Shown: positions 1-8,291 of the stretch, in pieces | Layout: each line of letters opens with the position of its first letter | Position numbering within the stretch: position 1 is the stretch's first letter | NCBI GenBank assembly: GCA_029784825.1 | Contig: JAFMAU010000004.1 | Location: forward strand, 21,054 to 85,053 | Source: Nitrososphaerota archaeon | GTDB taxonomy: Archaea; Thermoproteota; Nitrososphaeria; Nitrososphaerales; UBA183 | Length of the DNA stretch: 64,000 nucleotides | Direction of reading: 5' to 3' | Program-made: the position numbers and the translations under genes | Notes under the pieces: model-generated | Seen by the model: only the letters and a program-made list of their open reading frames with translations | Told to the model about the DNA's origin: nothing | The model's database searches: none

Positions 1-256
1 CGAAGACCCGGACCTTCCCTTCCAGGTAGAGCGGAGTCCCGGTCACGCTTAGCAGGGCGACGTGGACCAGGTCTGGCCTCCCCCTCTTCTCCGAGTCCTT
101 CAGCCTCAGCATCGCCGAATGGTGGAAGCTCCTGTCGAGCAGGATCTCAGACGCGTCGACCCCCCTTCTCTTCGAGTCGCTCGCCACGGCAGGCCTGCTC
201 CTGATCTCCCCGGGCACTAGTTCAAGCGCCGACTCGGCGAGTACGAAGTTCAGCAA
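1..256 (-). CDS. nep1: Nep1/Emg1 rRNA pseudouridine methyltransferase (partial)
   Basis: SPOUT-class methyltransferase that N1-methylates a pseudouridine in the small-subunit rRNA and assists ribosome assembly. Only the N-terminal part is in the window; the gene runs off the left edge. The reading begins MLNFVLAESALELVP, a typical Nep1 start, and continues with LLDRSFHHSAML and EKRGRPDLVHVALLSVTGTPL, which are family hallmarks (the RPD segment contacts RNA). I chose the TTG at 256-254 because it matches the family start and lies about 26 bases from the TATA element near 284. An in-frame ATG at 313 would add 19 residues and would overlap the divergent rnp4 start. Confidence 0.88.
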   Translation of the reverse strand, partial: MLNFVLAESALELVPGEIRSRPAVASDSKRRGVDASEILLDRSFHHSAMLRLKDSEKRGRPDLVHVALLSVTGTPLYLEGKVRVF

Positions 257-280
257 CGGGCTCCCGACCCAATCGATTAC

Positions 281-290
281 GGTTAAGACC
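281..290. promoter_or_regulatory. Shared TATA element between nep1 and rnp4
   Basis: The A/T-rich core GTTAAG (282-287) sits midway between the TTG of nep1 (256) and the ATG of rnp4 (312). It is about 26-28 bases from each, the usual archaeal TATA-to-start distance for leaderless mRNAs. The core is near-symmetric, so it could direct transcription both ways. This is inferred from spacing only. Confidence 0.45.
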
Positions 291-311
291 TTTCCAGCCA
301 GCCTCTTGCCC

Positions 312-620
312 ATGAAGCCCCGGAAGAACAAGGGGGACGCGGCCGCCCTTGTCGCCTTCCTGACGAAGTCGGCGGTGGACCTCTCTCACACGAACCCCGC
401 CATGGCCAGGGAGCAGGCGGCCCTCGCTAGGAGGGTGAAGCTCAAGTTCAACGTCCGCCTCGACCCCTCCCTAACGAGGTTCACCTGCCGGGGGTGCAAG
501 GGGCTCCTCGTCCCCGGAGTGAACGCCCGGGTGAGGCTTGGCCACGGGAAGCAGACCGTCCTCAGGGTGACCTGCGCGGATTGCGGCCATGTAAATCGCA
601 AAGTAGTCGGAACGGCTTAA
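312..620 (+). CDS. rnp4: RNase P protein component 4 (Rpp21/Rpr2-type)
   Basis: Zinc-ribbon subunit of archaeal RNase P, which matures tRNA 5' ends; it pairs with Rpp29 on the specificity side of the RNA. The 102-residue protein is Lys/Arg-rich, with an N-terminal helical part and a C-terminal zinc ribbon made of two CxxC pairs (TCRGC and TCADC). Length and Cys spacing fit the family. The ATG at 312 is taken rather than an upstream TTG at 306, because it is 26-28 bases from the TATA element. It stands head-to-head with nep1, so two RNA-processing genes share one control region. Confidence 0.85.
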   Translation: MKPRKNKGDAAALVAFLTKSAVDLSHTNPAMAREQAALARRVKLKFNVRLDPSLTRFTCRGCKGLLVPGVNARVRLGHGKQTVLRVTCADCGHVNRKVVGTA

Positions 621-662
621 ATACGGAGAAGAAAGGCTCGGAAAATCGTTTCGTGAGACGTT

Positions 663-1115
663 ATGGTTAACGCGCACGACGTCCCGTCAAGCAAGCTGAT
701 AGCCGCCCTAGCGGAGCAGATGAAAGGAGTCCCGGGGGTGGAGCAGCCGGACTGGTCCCGCTTCGTGAAGACCGGCTCCCACGCCGAAAGGCCACCCGCC
801 AGCCCCGACTGGTGGTTCACCCGCGCAGCGTCCCTAATGAGGAAGCTCTACCTCCACGGCCCGGTGGGCCTCGGAGACCTGGAGAGGGCCTACGGCGGGA
901 GCAAGGCCCTGAAGTACTATCCCAAGCACCACAGGGACGCCGGTGGTTCCTCCATCCGGAGGATCCTGAAGCAGCTGGAGCAGGCGGAGCTCGTGTCCAA
1001 GACCCCCAAGGGGAGGGTCCTTTCCTCGAAGGGGAGGGCCATGATGGACAAGGCGTCCAAGGAGCTCTTCACCGCCCTCAGCCAGGAAGACAAGGCCCTA
1101 GCGAGGTACGCCTAG
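663..1115 (+). CDS. rps19e: Ribosomal protein S19e
   Basis: Small-subunit ribosomal protein found in archaea and eukaryotes, needed for late maturation of the 30S/40S head. The 150-residue protein has the winged-helix fold of the family, with marks such as PDWWFTRAASLMRKLYL, YGGSK and SSIRRILKQLEQAELV. A TATA-like TTAAATAC at 617-624 lies about 40 bases before the ATG, giving a short leader. The PDCD5-like, L39e, L31e, aIF6 and prefoldin genes follow closely, so this is probably the first gene of a translation operon. Confidence 0.95.
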   Translation: MVNAHDVPSSKLIAALAEQMKGVPGVEQPDWSRFVKTGSHAERPPASPDWWFTRAASLMRKLYLHGPVGLGDLERAYGGSKALKYYPKHHRDAGGSSIRRILKQLEQAELVSKTPKGRVLSSKGRAMMDKASKELFTALSQEDKALARYA

Positions 1116-1117
1116 CC

Positions 1118-1393
1118 ATGTCCGAGCAGCCCCAGAGGCAGGGCGACAAGGACGCCCAGCAAAGGAAGATGATGAGGGAGGCGGCCCTCAGGATGGCTCT
1201 GACGTCAGAGGCGAGGCAGAGGCTGGCGAACGTGAAGATGGTCAGGCCCGACCTGGCGTCCTCGATCGAGGAGTACGTCATCCAGCTGGCCGGCTCGGGG
1301 AAGCTAAGGAAGGCTGTGGACGACGACCAGCTGAAGCAGATGCTCTCCTCCCTGCAGGAGAAGAAGCGGGAGATCAAGATCAGGAGGATATAG
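1118..1393 (+). CDS. PDCD5-family DNA-binding protein
   Basis: Small basic helical protein of the PDCD5/TFAR19 family, which in archaea binds double-stranded DNA; the cellular role is poorly defined. The 91 residues fit the family: a charged flexible N-terminus ([14 protein letters not shown]), a triple-helix core, and a Lys/Arg-rich end ([10 protein letters not shown]). The ATG lies two bases after the S19e stop, and L39e begins one base after its own stop. The S19e-PDCD5-L39e-L31e order is widely conserved in archaea. Confidence 0.88.
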   Translation: MSEQPQRQGDKDAQQRKMMREAALRMALTSEARQRLANVKMVRPDLASSIEEYVIQLAGSGKLRKAVDDDQLKQMLSSLQEKKREIKIRRI

Positions 1394-1394
1394 C

Positions 1395-1553
1395 ATGGCA
1401 AGAGTCAAGGACACTTCGAAGAAGAACCGGCTGGCAAAGGCCGGGAAGCAGGCCAGGTCCGTCCCCACCTGGGTCATAGTAAGGACGAACCGCAAGGTGA
1501 GGTCGAACCCGAAGCGGAGGAACTGGAGGCAGCGAAAGCTGGGCCTGAGGTAG
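1395..1553 (+). CDS. rpl39e: Ribosomal protein L39e
   Basis: Tiny basic large-subunit protein lining the peptide exit tunnel. The 52-residue reading has the typical Lys/Arg-rich composition with [20 protein letters not shown] and [10 protein letters not shown], matching family length. It starts one base after the PDCD5-like stop and is followed six bases later by L31e. Confidence 0.95.
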   Translation: MARVKDTSKKNRLAKAGKQARSVPTWVIVRTNRKVRSNPKRRNWRQRKLGLR

Positions 1554-1559
1554 AGCGCC

Positions 1560-1844
1560 ATGTCCGAACAGAAGATGCAGGAGCTGACCAGGACCTACGT
1601 CGTCCCGCTGGGAGTGGTGTACGAGACGCCCCCGTACAGGAGGGCGAAGAAGGCGATGACCGTGCTCAAGGAGTTCGCCACCAGGCACATGAAGGCGCGC
1701 GAGGTCAGCATAGACTCGAAGGTCAACGAACTGATCTGGGCCAGGGGGATCCGGCACCCGCCTCGGCGCATAACCGTCGAGATGGAGCGCGACGAGGACG
1801 GCGTAGTGAAGGTCAGGCTCCTCCCTGAACCAGAAAAAGTGTGA
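1560..1844 (+). CDS. rpl31e: Ribosomal protein L31e
   Basis: Large-subunit protein near the exit tunnel rim, where it contacts signal recognition particle and nascent-chain factors. The 94-residue sequence carries the family marks RTYVVPLGVVYETPPYRRA and KVNELIWARGIRHPPRRI. Part of the S19e-L39e-L31e-aIF6 operon; the aIF6 start follows three bases after the stop. Confidence 0.95.
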   Translation: MSEQKMQELTRTYVVPLGVVYETPPYRRAKKAMTVLKEFATRHMKAREVSIDSKVNELIWARGIRHPPRRITVEMERDEDGVVKVRLLPEPEKV

Positions 1845-1847
1845 CGC

Positions 1848-2513
1848 TTGGGCCTTCACCTGATAGACATCTACAGAAGCCCGAACATCGGGATCTTCAT
1901 GCGCTGCAACGACAGGTTCCTCCTTGTCCCCAAAGGGCTCGCCGAGACCAAGGTCGAGAAGTTCTGCGAAAGCCTCAGGGTGACCGCAGTCCCTTCGTCC
2001 ATCGGGGAGTCGCGTCTGCTGGGGGCCCTGACGTCGATGAACAACAACGGGGTCCTGGTGTCGCGCCTGGCGGAGGAGGGGGAGATGCAGGAGATAAAGT
2101 CCGCGACCGGGCTTAACGTGTCCAGGCTAGACTCCAAGCTCACCGCGGTGGGGAACCTGGTGGTAGCCAACGACAGGTGCGCACTGGTGTCTCCTGCACT
2201 GGACTCGAGGGCCGCGTCGCAGGTCAAAGACGTCCTGGGGACCGAGGTCGAGCGCATCCCCATCGGCGAGTTTCATCAGGTCGGGTCCTTCGTCGTGGCC
2301 ACCAACGGCGGCGCCGCTGTGTACCCGGGGCTGGACGAAAGTGAGGTCGGGAAGCTGGGGCAGATGCTCGGGGTCGACGCCTACCCCACCTCCGTCAACA
2401 GCGGGGTCCCCTACGTGGCATCGGGGCTGATAGCCAACTCGAAGAACGCCGTGGCGGGGAGCCAGACGACCGGGCCTGAACTTGTCTTTATAACGCGGGC
2501 ACTGAGCGTGTGA
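1848..2513 (+). CDS. eif6: Translation initiation factor aIF6
   Basis: Anti-association factor that binds the 50S subunit and keeps it from joining 30S until maturation is complete. The 221 residues show the five-fold pseudo-repeat (pentein) pattern with recurring asparagine-rich turns (RSPNIGIF, MNNNGVLV, VVANDRCALV, ATNGGAAVYP, GLIANSKNAV). The start is TTG, three bases after L31e. In many archaea ribosomal protein LX (L18a/L20a) follows aIF6; here prefoldin alpha comes directly, so LX must be elsewhere or absent. Confidence 0.95.
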   Translation: MGLHLIDIYRSPNIGIFMRCNDRFLLVPKGLAETKVEKFCESLRVTAVPSSIGESRLLGALTSMNNNGVLVSRLAEEGEMQEIKSATGLNVSRLDSKLTAVGNLVVANDRCALVSPALDSRAASQVKDVLGTEVERIPIGEFHQVGSFVVATNGGAAVYPGLDESEVGKLGQMLGVDAYPTSVNSGVPYVASGLIANSKNAVAGSQTTGPELVFITRALSV

Positions 2514-2526
2514 CAAGGAATCGCGA

Positions 2527-2961
2527 TTGACCGCCCCGCAGCCCTCGGCCGAAGACACTGTCAACGCCCTCGTGGTCGAGGTCCGCGTCCTAGAGTCCAC
2601 CTACAACGAGCTTTCTTCTCGCCAGAACCTCCTGGAGCGGGCGCTGCTGGAGAGCAGGGCAGCCCTGGACTCGATCAAGGGCCTGTCTTCGAACAGCCCC
2701 CCCGAGGTCCTGACCCAGATCGGAGCCGGAGCCATGCTCAGGTCACAGCCCCCGGCCGCCGACCGGGTCCTCGTGAGCGTCGGGGCGAACATCGTCATAG
2801 AGAAGCCGACGGACGAGGCAGTGGCGATGCTCGAAGAGAGGAGCAGGGACGTCGAGAAGACCATCGTCTCCATCGTCGGGCAGAGGAACGAGATAGCGGA
2901 AAGGCTGAACAGCGACAGGCAGCTCCTGAACAGTCTGGTGGCCCAGAGCCAGCAGGAGTAG
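2527..2961 (+). CDS. pfdA: Prefoldin alpha subunit
   Basis: Subunit of the jellyfish-shaped prefoldin hexamer, which captures unfolded proteins and passes them to the thermosome. The 144 residues show two long coiled-coil helices (about 10-50 and 95-140) flanking a beta-hairpin region rich in Gly, Pro and Val, as expected for an alpha subunit. The start is TTG, 13 bases after aIF6. The gene sits between aIF6 and ftsY, a usual archaeal place for it. Confidence 0.88.
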   Translation: MTAPQPSAEDTVNALVVEVRVLESTYNELSSRQNLLERALLESRAALDSIKGLSSNSPPEVLTQIGAGAMLRSQPPAADRVLVSVGANIVIEKPTDEAVAMLEERSRDVEKTIVSIVGQRNEIAERLNSDRQLLNSLVAQSQQE

Positions 2962-2965
2962 CCCC

Positions 2966-3874
2966 TTGTTCGAGAGGCTGAAGTCGGCTTTCTCGACGGT
3001 CACCAGTGCCGTAAAGGAGAAGCAGCTCAGCGAGGACGACCTAGACAAGATCGCGTTCGACTTCCAGATCTCCCTGATCGAGAGCGACGTAGCCCAGAGC
3101 GTCGCCGAGGCGCTCACCAACGAGGTCACGAAGGGCCTCGGGGGGACGAAGGTCGACCGCTCGGCCGACCCTTCGGAGGTGGTGGGGGAGCGGCTCGCGA
3201 CCGCCCTCCGGTCCGCCTTCGCGAAGGCAGGGACTGTCGACCTCGTGGCCAACATCAAGGAGAAGTCGAAGTCAGGGGAGCCCTACGTGATTCTCTTCCT
3301 CGGGATCAACGGGACGGGGAAGACGACGACGGTCGCCAAGTTCGCGAACTACATGAAGAACAAGGGGGTCTCGATCGTCGCGGCCGCCGGGGACACGCAC
3401 AGGCCAGGAGCCATCGAGCAGCTCACAGAGCACGCGGACAGGCTCTCGATGAAGGTCGTCGCCCAGAGGTACGGGGCCGACCCAGCCGCAGTCGGGAGGG
3501 ACGGCGTCCTCTACGCGAAGGCGCACCACTCCGAGTGCCTCCTGATCGACACTGCCGGGAGGATGCAGACGAACCAGAACCTGATGGAGGAGATGGCCAA
3601 GATAGTCAGGGTGGTCAGGCCAGACTTCCGGATCTTCGTGGCCGACGCCCTCACAGGCAACGACGCCGTCTCGCAGGCCGAACTATTCAACCACCACGTG
3701 GGGTTCGACGGGGCCATCCTCACCAAGGCAGACGCCGACGTCAGGGGAGGCGCGGCGCTTTCGATAGTCTACACCACTGGGAAGCCCGTGCTCTTCCTTG
3801 GAGTGGGGCAGGGCTACGACGACCTGGTCCCCTTCGACACCCAGAGGTTCCTCGACTCGCTGCTGAAGCCCTAG
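2966..3874 (+). CDS. ftsY: Signal recognition particle receptor FtsY
   Basis: SRP receptor GTPase that docks SRP-ribosome complexes at the membrane. The 302 residues comprise an N domain (about 1-100, helical, with an acidic/basic first helix) and a G domain. GTPase motifs are clear: GINGTGKTTT (G1), DTAGRMQTN (G3), TKADAD (G4) and GVGQGYDDL near the end (G5). There is no long acidic A domain, as is common in archaea. The start is TTG, four bases after prefoldin alpha. Its 3' end overlaps the convergent nitrilase gene by four bases. Confidence 0.96.
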   Translation: MFERLKSAFSTVTSAVKEKQLSEDDLDKIAFDFQISLIESDVAQSVAEALTNEVTKGLGGTKVDRSADPSEVVGERLATALRSAFAKAGTVDLVANIKEKSKSGEPYVILFLGINGTGKTTTVAKFANYMKNKGVSIVAAAGDTHRPGAIEQLTEHADRLSMKVVAQRYGADPAAVGRDGVLYAKAHHSECLLIDTAGRMQTNQNLMEEMAKIVRVVRPDFRIFVADALTGNDAVSQAELFNHHVGFDGAILTKADADVRGGAALSIVYTTGKPVLFLGVGQGYDDLVPFDTQRFLDSLLKP

Positions 3875-4680
3875 TCGGGCTCCAGCGACTTCCTCGGATA
3901 GGTCGCCTTCGCCTTCCTGGCGACCCCCTGGTCGATCTCCACCGTCACGAACGGCCTCCCCTTGGAGGTGAGGCCAAGTACCCTCCCGTCGGGGTCGATG
4001 GCCCATCCTCGCCCTCCGAAGCGGAGGCCCCCGCGGCTCCCTGCCCTGTTTGAGGACAGGCAGTAGGACCCCGAGACGACAGCCGCGACCTTCCCCCCGG
4101 CTATCCACTTCTCTGTGCTCGCCTCCGGCGTGCAGCGGGGGGCCGCGATCAGGCCCACCCCCCGCTTCCCATACGACCTCGCGCCCCCCATCGCCCACAG
4201 GTCGCTGCAGATCATGTACCCTGCCTTCCACCCAGACACCCCGAACGGGGTGAAGGTCCTGTCCCCCCTGTCGTACCAGCTCGCCTCGAAGAACCCGCCT
4301 TCGTTCGGCAGGTAATTCTTGTGATGGACCGCCCTGGTCCCCTTCTTCGTCCACACGAACCCCTCGTTGAGCCTGCGTCCCCCCCTATCGACCGGCCTCG
4401 ACCCAAGGACCGCCGGCGCCCCGATTTCTCCGATCCTGCCGACCCAGCGCCTGTGGGCTGCGACCGCGTCCTTCCACACCATGGGGTCGAACTTCGGCGC
4501 GGAGCAGAACCAGCCGTAGAACGTCATCTCAGGGAGGAGGACCAGGTCGCTCGACTCCCTCCTGACGTGCCTCGCGAGCCCGGCCCAGGCCCTGTCGAAC
4601 TCCAGGCGGTCGTCGGGCATCTCGCAGACTGTGACCTTCACAGGGTCGCGTGCCCTGGCGGCCCCTCTTATGGCGTTCAC
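3871..4680 (-). CDS. Carbon-nitrogen hydrolase (nitrilase superfamily)
   Basis: Amidase/nitrilase-fold hydrolase cleaving a C-N bond in an amide-type substrate I cannot name. The 269-residue reading has the Glu-Lys-Cys triad: E51 in LLPEMTFYGW, K121 in VHHKNYLPNEG and C158 in GYMICSDLWA. The GTG start at 4680 overlaps the stop of the ACT-domain gene as GTGA, implying translational coupling; a second in-frame GTG 13 codons on is possible. Linkage to an ACT protein beside the arginine operon suggests a link to nitrogen or amino-acid metabolism, but this is inference. Confidence 0.8.
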   Translation of the reverse strand: MNAIRGAARARDPVKVTVCEMPDDRLEFDRAWAGLARHVRRESSDLVLLPEMTFYGWFCSAPKFDPMVWKDAVAAHRRWVGRIGEIGAPAVLGSRPVDRGGRRLNEGFVWTKKGTRAVHHKNYLPNEGGFFEASWYDRGDRTFTPFGVSGWKAGYMICSDLWAMGGARSYGKRGVGLIAAPRCTPEASTEKWIAGGKVAAVVSGSYCLSSNRAGSRGGLRFGGRGWAIDPDGRVLGLTSKGRPFVTVEIDQGVARKAKATYPRKSLEPD

Positions 4681-5381
4681 TCCTCCAGCTTCCTCTGCTC
4701 CTCGCTGACCAGCTCTGTCAGCGCCTCGAACGCCCGGCTGGCGTCCTTGATCGTCACCACCATGATGGTGTCCGTGTAGCAGCTCACCGTGTCCTCGACG
4801 TTGACGTTCTTCCTGGAGAGCTGGTCGAAGAAGGCGCTCACGCACCCCGGGGTGTGGATGATGGCGTGGGGGCTGTGGACAGTGATCGCCGCGCACTCCT
4901 CCCCCTCCTGCAGGACCTCCCCTCCGGCCAGGGCCCTCCTCACCCTCCTGTAGAGCCTCTGGTCGAAGATCAGCGTTATCGACGAGATGGACTCCGAGAC
5001 CTGGATGAAGTCCTCCTGGTACTCCCCCAGCAGGGAGCTCACGGCCTGCATCGTCCTCCTGGTCTTCTCGACAGAAAGCCTGGACACGTGGGTCCTCACG
5101 TTCACGATGCTCCCTCCGATCACCTTGGCGACCGAAGGGGCCCCCGCCAAGTAGGCCCCCCGGAGCCTCTTGAGCGCGCTGGCCACCCCCACTTCATGCA
5201 CGTCCTTCGCCCTGACCTTCATCCTGCGGGCCACCTTGGGGACGAGCATCCGCGAGAGGGAGCTCAGGTTGGCGTAGTCCCTCGCCAGGGAGTCCTGGAC
5301 CGCGAAGTCAGAGTCCACCTCCTCCCTGACCGCACGGTTGACGGAGGCAGCCTTGGCCAATCCTGGCCGTCGCTTGACCAA
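4677..5381 (-). CDS. ACT-domain protein of unknown function
   Basis: About 234 residues. The C-terminal half (about 155-225) has an ACT-like pattern (CAAITVHSPHAIIHTPGCVSAF, then VNVEDTVSCYTDTIMVVTI), the small-molecule-binding fold found on amino-acid enzymes and regulators; the last part of aspartate kinases looks similar but no kinase domain is present. The N-terminal part contains KVRAKDVHEVGVASALKRL and resembles a DNA- or partner-binding helical domain. The TTG at 5381 is about 26 bases from the TATA element shared with argG. A regulator of the divergent arginine/lysine genes is plausible but not shown. Confidence 0.6.
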   Translation of the reverse strand: MVKRRPGLAKAASVNRAVREEVDSDFAVQDSLARDYANLSSLSRMLVPKVARRMKVRAKDVHEVGVASALKRLRGAYLAGAPSVAKVIGGSIVNVRTHVSRLSVEKTRRTMQAVSSLLGEYQEDFIQVSESISSITLIFDQRLYRRVRRALAGGEVLQEGEECAAITVHSPHAIIHTPGCVSAFFDQLSRKNVNVEDTVSCYTDTIMVVTIKDASRAFEALTELVSEEQRKLEE

Positions 5382-5401
5382 TAATCGAAATTCTGGCCAA
5401 A

Positions 5402-5411
5402 ATCTATAAAA
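5402..5411. promoter_or_regulatory. Shared TATA element between the ACT gene and argG
   Basis: CTATAAAAG (5404-5412) reads as TTTATAG on the minus strand. Its centre (about 5407) is 26 bases from the TTG of the ACT gene (5381) and 35 bases from the TTG of argG (5442). One element could therefore serve both directions, leaderless to the left and with a roughly 9-base leader to the right. A-rich BRE-like sequence flanks both sides. Confidence 0.55.
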
Positions 5412-5441
5412 GGATTTTTCCGTCGGTGATATCTCAGAAAT

Positions 5442-6686
5442 TTGCGCAGGACCGTCGCTCTTGCATTCTCCGGTGGCCTCGACACCTCCGTCTGCGTGAA
5501 GTGGCTCCAGGAGAAGTACGACGCCGACGTCGTCACAGTGACCCTGGACCTGGGGCAGCGGGACGACATGGACCAGATCGCAAGGAGGTCGAAGGTCATC
5601 GGGTCCAAGAACCACTACACCGTCGACGCGAAGGCCGAGTTCCTGAAGGACTACGTCGCGCCTGCGATAATGGCCAATGCCCTCTACGAGGGGAAGTACC
5701 CTCTCAGCACCGCCCTCGGCAGGCCCCTGATCGGGAAGAAGCTCGTCGAGGTGGCGGAGAAGGAGGGGGCCGACGCGGTCGCTCACGGCTGCACCGGCAA
5801 GGGGAACGACCAGGTGAGGATCGACGTTACTGTGAGGGCGATGAACCCCACCCTGCAGGTGATTGCGCCCGTCCGGGAGTGGAACATGAGCAGGGACGAG
5901 GAGATCGCCTACGCCCAGAAGCGGGGCCTCCCGATCAAGCCTTCGAAGTCGATCTACAGTGTAGACCAGAACATCTGGGGGCGCTCCATCGAGAGCGGCC
6001 CCATGGAGAACCCGAACAACGAGCCCCCAGAAGAGGCGTTCGAGTGGACAGTCTCCCCCGAGGAGGCGCCGGACGAGCCGGGCTACCTGGACATATTCTT
6101 CCAGGAAGGGATCCCGACCAAGGTCAACGGGAGGTCCATGGAGCTCCTCAAGCTGGTCAGCTACGTCAACCAGCTCGCGGGCTCCCACGGCGTCGGGCGC
6201 ATCGACCACATCGAGGACAGGCTCGTGGGGATAAAGTCGCGCGAGGTCTACGAGTGCCCGGCCGCTTCCGTCATCATCGAGGCCCACAGGGACCTCGAGA
6301 AGCTGGTGCTCACCCGGCACGAGCTCGACTTCAAGGCCCAGGTGGAGAGGGAGTGGGCCTGGCTGGTCTACTCCGGGCTCTGGCTGGAGCCGCTCCGCCT
6401 GGCCCTGGACCGGTTCATCTCGGCCACCCAGCACCGGGTGACAGGCTCGGTCAGGCTGAAGCTCTACAAGGGCTCCATGCGGGTCGTCGGGAGGGCGTCA
6501 GAGTACTCTATCTACGACCTCGGCCTCGCGACCTACGGCCGGGGCTCCAAGTTCGACCAGAAGAGCGCTGTCGGGTTCATCGAGCTCTGGGGATTGCAGT
6601 CAAGGGTCGCCGCAGGCCTGAACTCTCGAGTTGAGGAAAAACAGGAGATTGGACATCCGAGGACCAAGGCTAAGGAAGCCAAGTGA
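5442..6686 (+). CDS. argG: Argininosuccinate synthase
   Basis: ATP-dependent joining of citrulline and aspartate to argininosuccinate, the penultimate arginine step. The 414 residues start with the ATP-binding loop ALAFSGGLDTSVCVKWL and contain GCTGKGNDQVR and the tetramer-forming C-terminal part ending near VAAGLNSRVEEK. Length is normal. The start is TTG shortly after the TATA element at 5404. It is the first gene of a twelve-gene lysine/arginine operon; argH overlaps its 3' end by 56 bases in another frame. Confidence 0.96.
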   Translation: MRRTVALAFSGGLDTSVCVKWLQEKYDADVVTVTLDLGQRDDMDQIARRSKVIGSKNHYTVDAKAEFLKDYVAPAIMANALYEGKYPLSTALGRPLIGKKLVEVAEKEGADAVAHGCTGKGNDQVRIDVTVRAMNPTLQVIAPVREWNMSRDEEIAYAQKRGLPIKPSKSIYSVDQNIWGRSIESGPMENPNNEPPEEAFEWTVSPEEAPDEPGYLDIFFQEGIPTKVNGRSMELLKLVSYVNQLAGSHGVGRIDHIEDRLVGIKSREVYECPAASVIIEAHRDLEKLVLTRHELDFKAQVEREWAWLVYSGLWLEPLRLALDRFISATQHRVTGSVRLKLYKGSMRVVGRASEYSIYDLGLATYGRGSKFDQKSAVGFIELWGLQSRVAAGLNSRVEEKQEIGHPRTKAKEAK

Positions 6687-8121
6687 AAGGGCCCTCGCGT
6701 TCACCTCCTCGATGGCCGCCGACGGGCGCATCGCCCGCCACGTCATCGCGGTGAACATGGCCCACATGGCAGCCCTCGTGGAGGCGGGCGAAGTCGACAG
6801 GGCCACCGGAGGGAAGGTCGTGAAGTTCCTGATGGGCGCCTCCCCCGAGATCTCGCCTGACGCGAAGGCCGAGGACTTCCACCAGCAGCTGGAGCAGCAG
6901 GCGGTCGACGCCCTGGGAGTGGACGTCGCCGGGTACATGAACTACGGCAAGAGCAGGAACGACCAGGTGGCGACAGCCATCAGGATGGAGCTCAGACAGC
7001 TGCTCATCGGCCTCCTGGACGGGATCGCCGGCTTCCAGAAGTCTCTGCTTGAAGCCGCGGAGAAGGACGGCGCCGCGCTCGTCCCAGGGTACACGCACCT
7101 CCAGAGGGCGCAGCCCGTCACCCTGGCGCACCACCTCTTCGCACACTTCGACGCCTCCCAGAGGGACGCAGAGAGGGTCCTCCAGCTCTACGCCCGGGTC
7201 AACCTGTCTCCGATGGGAGCAGCCGCAATGGCCGGGACCCCGGTGAAGATCGACAGGAGGTCGGTCGCGGACAGCCTCGGCTTCTCCGGGATCGTCCCCA
7301 ACGCGATGGACGCCGTTTCGTCGAGGGACGTCGCCGTGGAGGCGCTATCCTGCGCCACCATGATCATGCTCAACGCGAGCAGGCTCGCGGAGGAGCTGAT
7401 CCTCTGGAGCTCTTCGGAGTTCGGGTTCCTTGAGCTGGACGACGCATACGCTGCGTCGAGCAGCATCATGCCACAGAAGAAGAACGCTGTCTCGGCCGAG
7501 ATGGTCCGCGCGAAGGCAGGGTCGGTCATGGGGGGTCTCGTGGCCGCCTGCGCCATCCTGAAGGCCCTCCCCTACTCCTACAACCTCGACCTTCAGGAGG
7601 TAACCCCCCACGTCTGGCGGGCCCTGGACGACACGACCGAGTCCCTGGCCGTCCTGACCGGCATGGTCGCCACCGCCTCCGTCAGGTCCAAGGCCCTCCG
7701 AAGCTCGATAGAGAACGACAACTCCACCGCGGTCGCGCTCGCTAACTACCTGGTCAAAGAGCACGGCGTCTCGTTCAGGGAGGCGCACGCGGTCGTGGGG
7801 CAGCTCGTCAGGATGTCCGCCGAGTCGGGGAAGCCGCTCGCAGAGGTAGCTCCAGCCAAGCTCTCCAAGTCCGGGAAGCGCCTGTCCATCGACGCCGGCA
7901 CAGTCAAGGGGATCCTCAGCCCGGAGCGGTTCCTCGCCGCCATAGCGACCGAGGGAGGGAGCAACCCCCGCTTCGTCGCCGGGGGGATGAAGTCCCGCAA
8001 GAAGGAGCTCGAGCTCACCAACTCCGCCCTTTCAGGGATGAAGTCCTCCCTGAGAGCGTCGGAGAGGAAGCTGAACGCAACCGCGTCGGGCATCGCCCGG
8101 GAGGTGAAATCAAAGGGTTGA
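6631..8121 (+). CDS. argH: Argininosuccinate lyase
   Basis: Cleaves argininosuccinate to arginine and fumarate; fumarase/aspartase superfamily. The 496 residues carry the catalytic signature SSSIMPQKKNAVSAEM and MNYGKSRNDQVAT, GYTHLQRAQPV. The N-terminus is uncertain: TTG at 6631 gives an arginine-rich lead, and a second TTG at 6649 would give a shorter one; both lie inside the argG 3' end, so the genes overlap either way. The stop overlaps the lysW1 start as TTGA. Confidence 0.95.
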   Translation: MRKNRRLDIRGPRLRKPSERALAFTSSMAADGRIARHVIAVNMAHMAALVEAGEVDRATGGKVVKFLMGASPEISPDAKAEDFHQQLEQQAVDALGVDVAGYMNYGKSRNDQVATAIRMELRQLLIGLLDGIAGFQKSLLEAAEKDGAALVPGYTHLQRAQPVTLAHHLFAHFDASQRDAERVLQLYARVNLSPMGAAAMAGTPVKIDRRSVADSLGFSGIVPNAMDAVSSRDVAVEALSCATMIMLNASRLAEELILWSSSEFGFLELDDAYAASSSIMPQKKNAVSAEMVRAKAGSVMGGLVAACAILKALPYSYNLDLQEVTPHVWRALDDTTESLAVLTGMVATASVRSKALRSSIENDNSTAVALANYLVKEHGVSFREAHAVVGQLVRMSAESGKPLAEVAPAKLSKSGKRLSIDAGTVKGILSPERFLAAIATEGGSNPRFVAGGMKSRKKELELTNSALSGMKSSLRASERKLNATASGIAREVKSKG

Positions 8122-8291
8122 ACACCAGCTGCAAAGAATGCGGAGCAGAGCTGAGCGTCCCCAACGACGCGATCGTCGGGGAGATAGTCTCCTGCAAGGA
8201 CTGCTCGACGGAGTACGAGGTCGCCGAGATTTCCAGCGGCAACGTCCTCCTGAAGCCGGCCGAGCAGGTCGGAGAGGACTGGGGAGAATAA
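8118..8291 (+). CDS. lysW: Amino-group carrier protein LysW (copy 1)
   Basis: Small acidic zinc-finger carrier whose C-terminal glutamate is joined to the amino group of alpha-aminoadipate or glutamate, protecting it through lysine or ornithine synthesis. The 57 residues contain CKEC and CKDC pairs, the conserved VGEIVSC segment and the C-terminal EDWGE that carries the substrate. The TTG start overlaps the argH stop (TTGA), and the gene ends directly before the GTG of argX. It is too short for a standard ORF cut-off. Its pairing with argX suggests it is the glutamate carrier. Confidence 0.93.
   Translation: MNTSCKECGAELSVPNDAIVGEIVSCKDCSTEYEVAEISSGNVLLKPAEQVGEDWGE

Noticed and set aside
311..314. 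Overlapping divergent start codons (CATG) for nep1 and rnp4
   Set aside because: A TTG at 256 for nep1 fits family N-termini and TATA spacing better, so the overlap is not needed.
4896..6434. Long minus-strand open frame across argG
   Set aside because: It is the antisense shadow of argG in high-GC DNA; only its last 234 codons (from 5381) have protein-like composition and family similarity.
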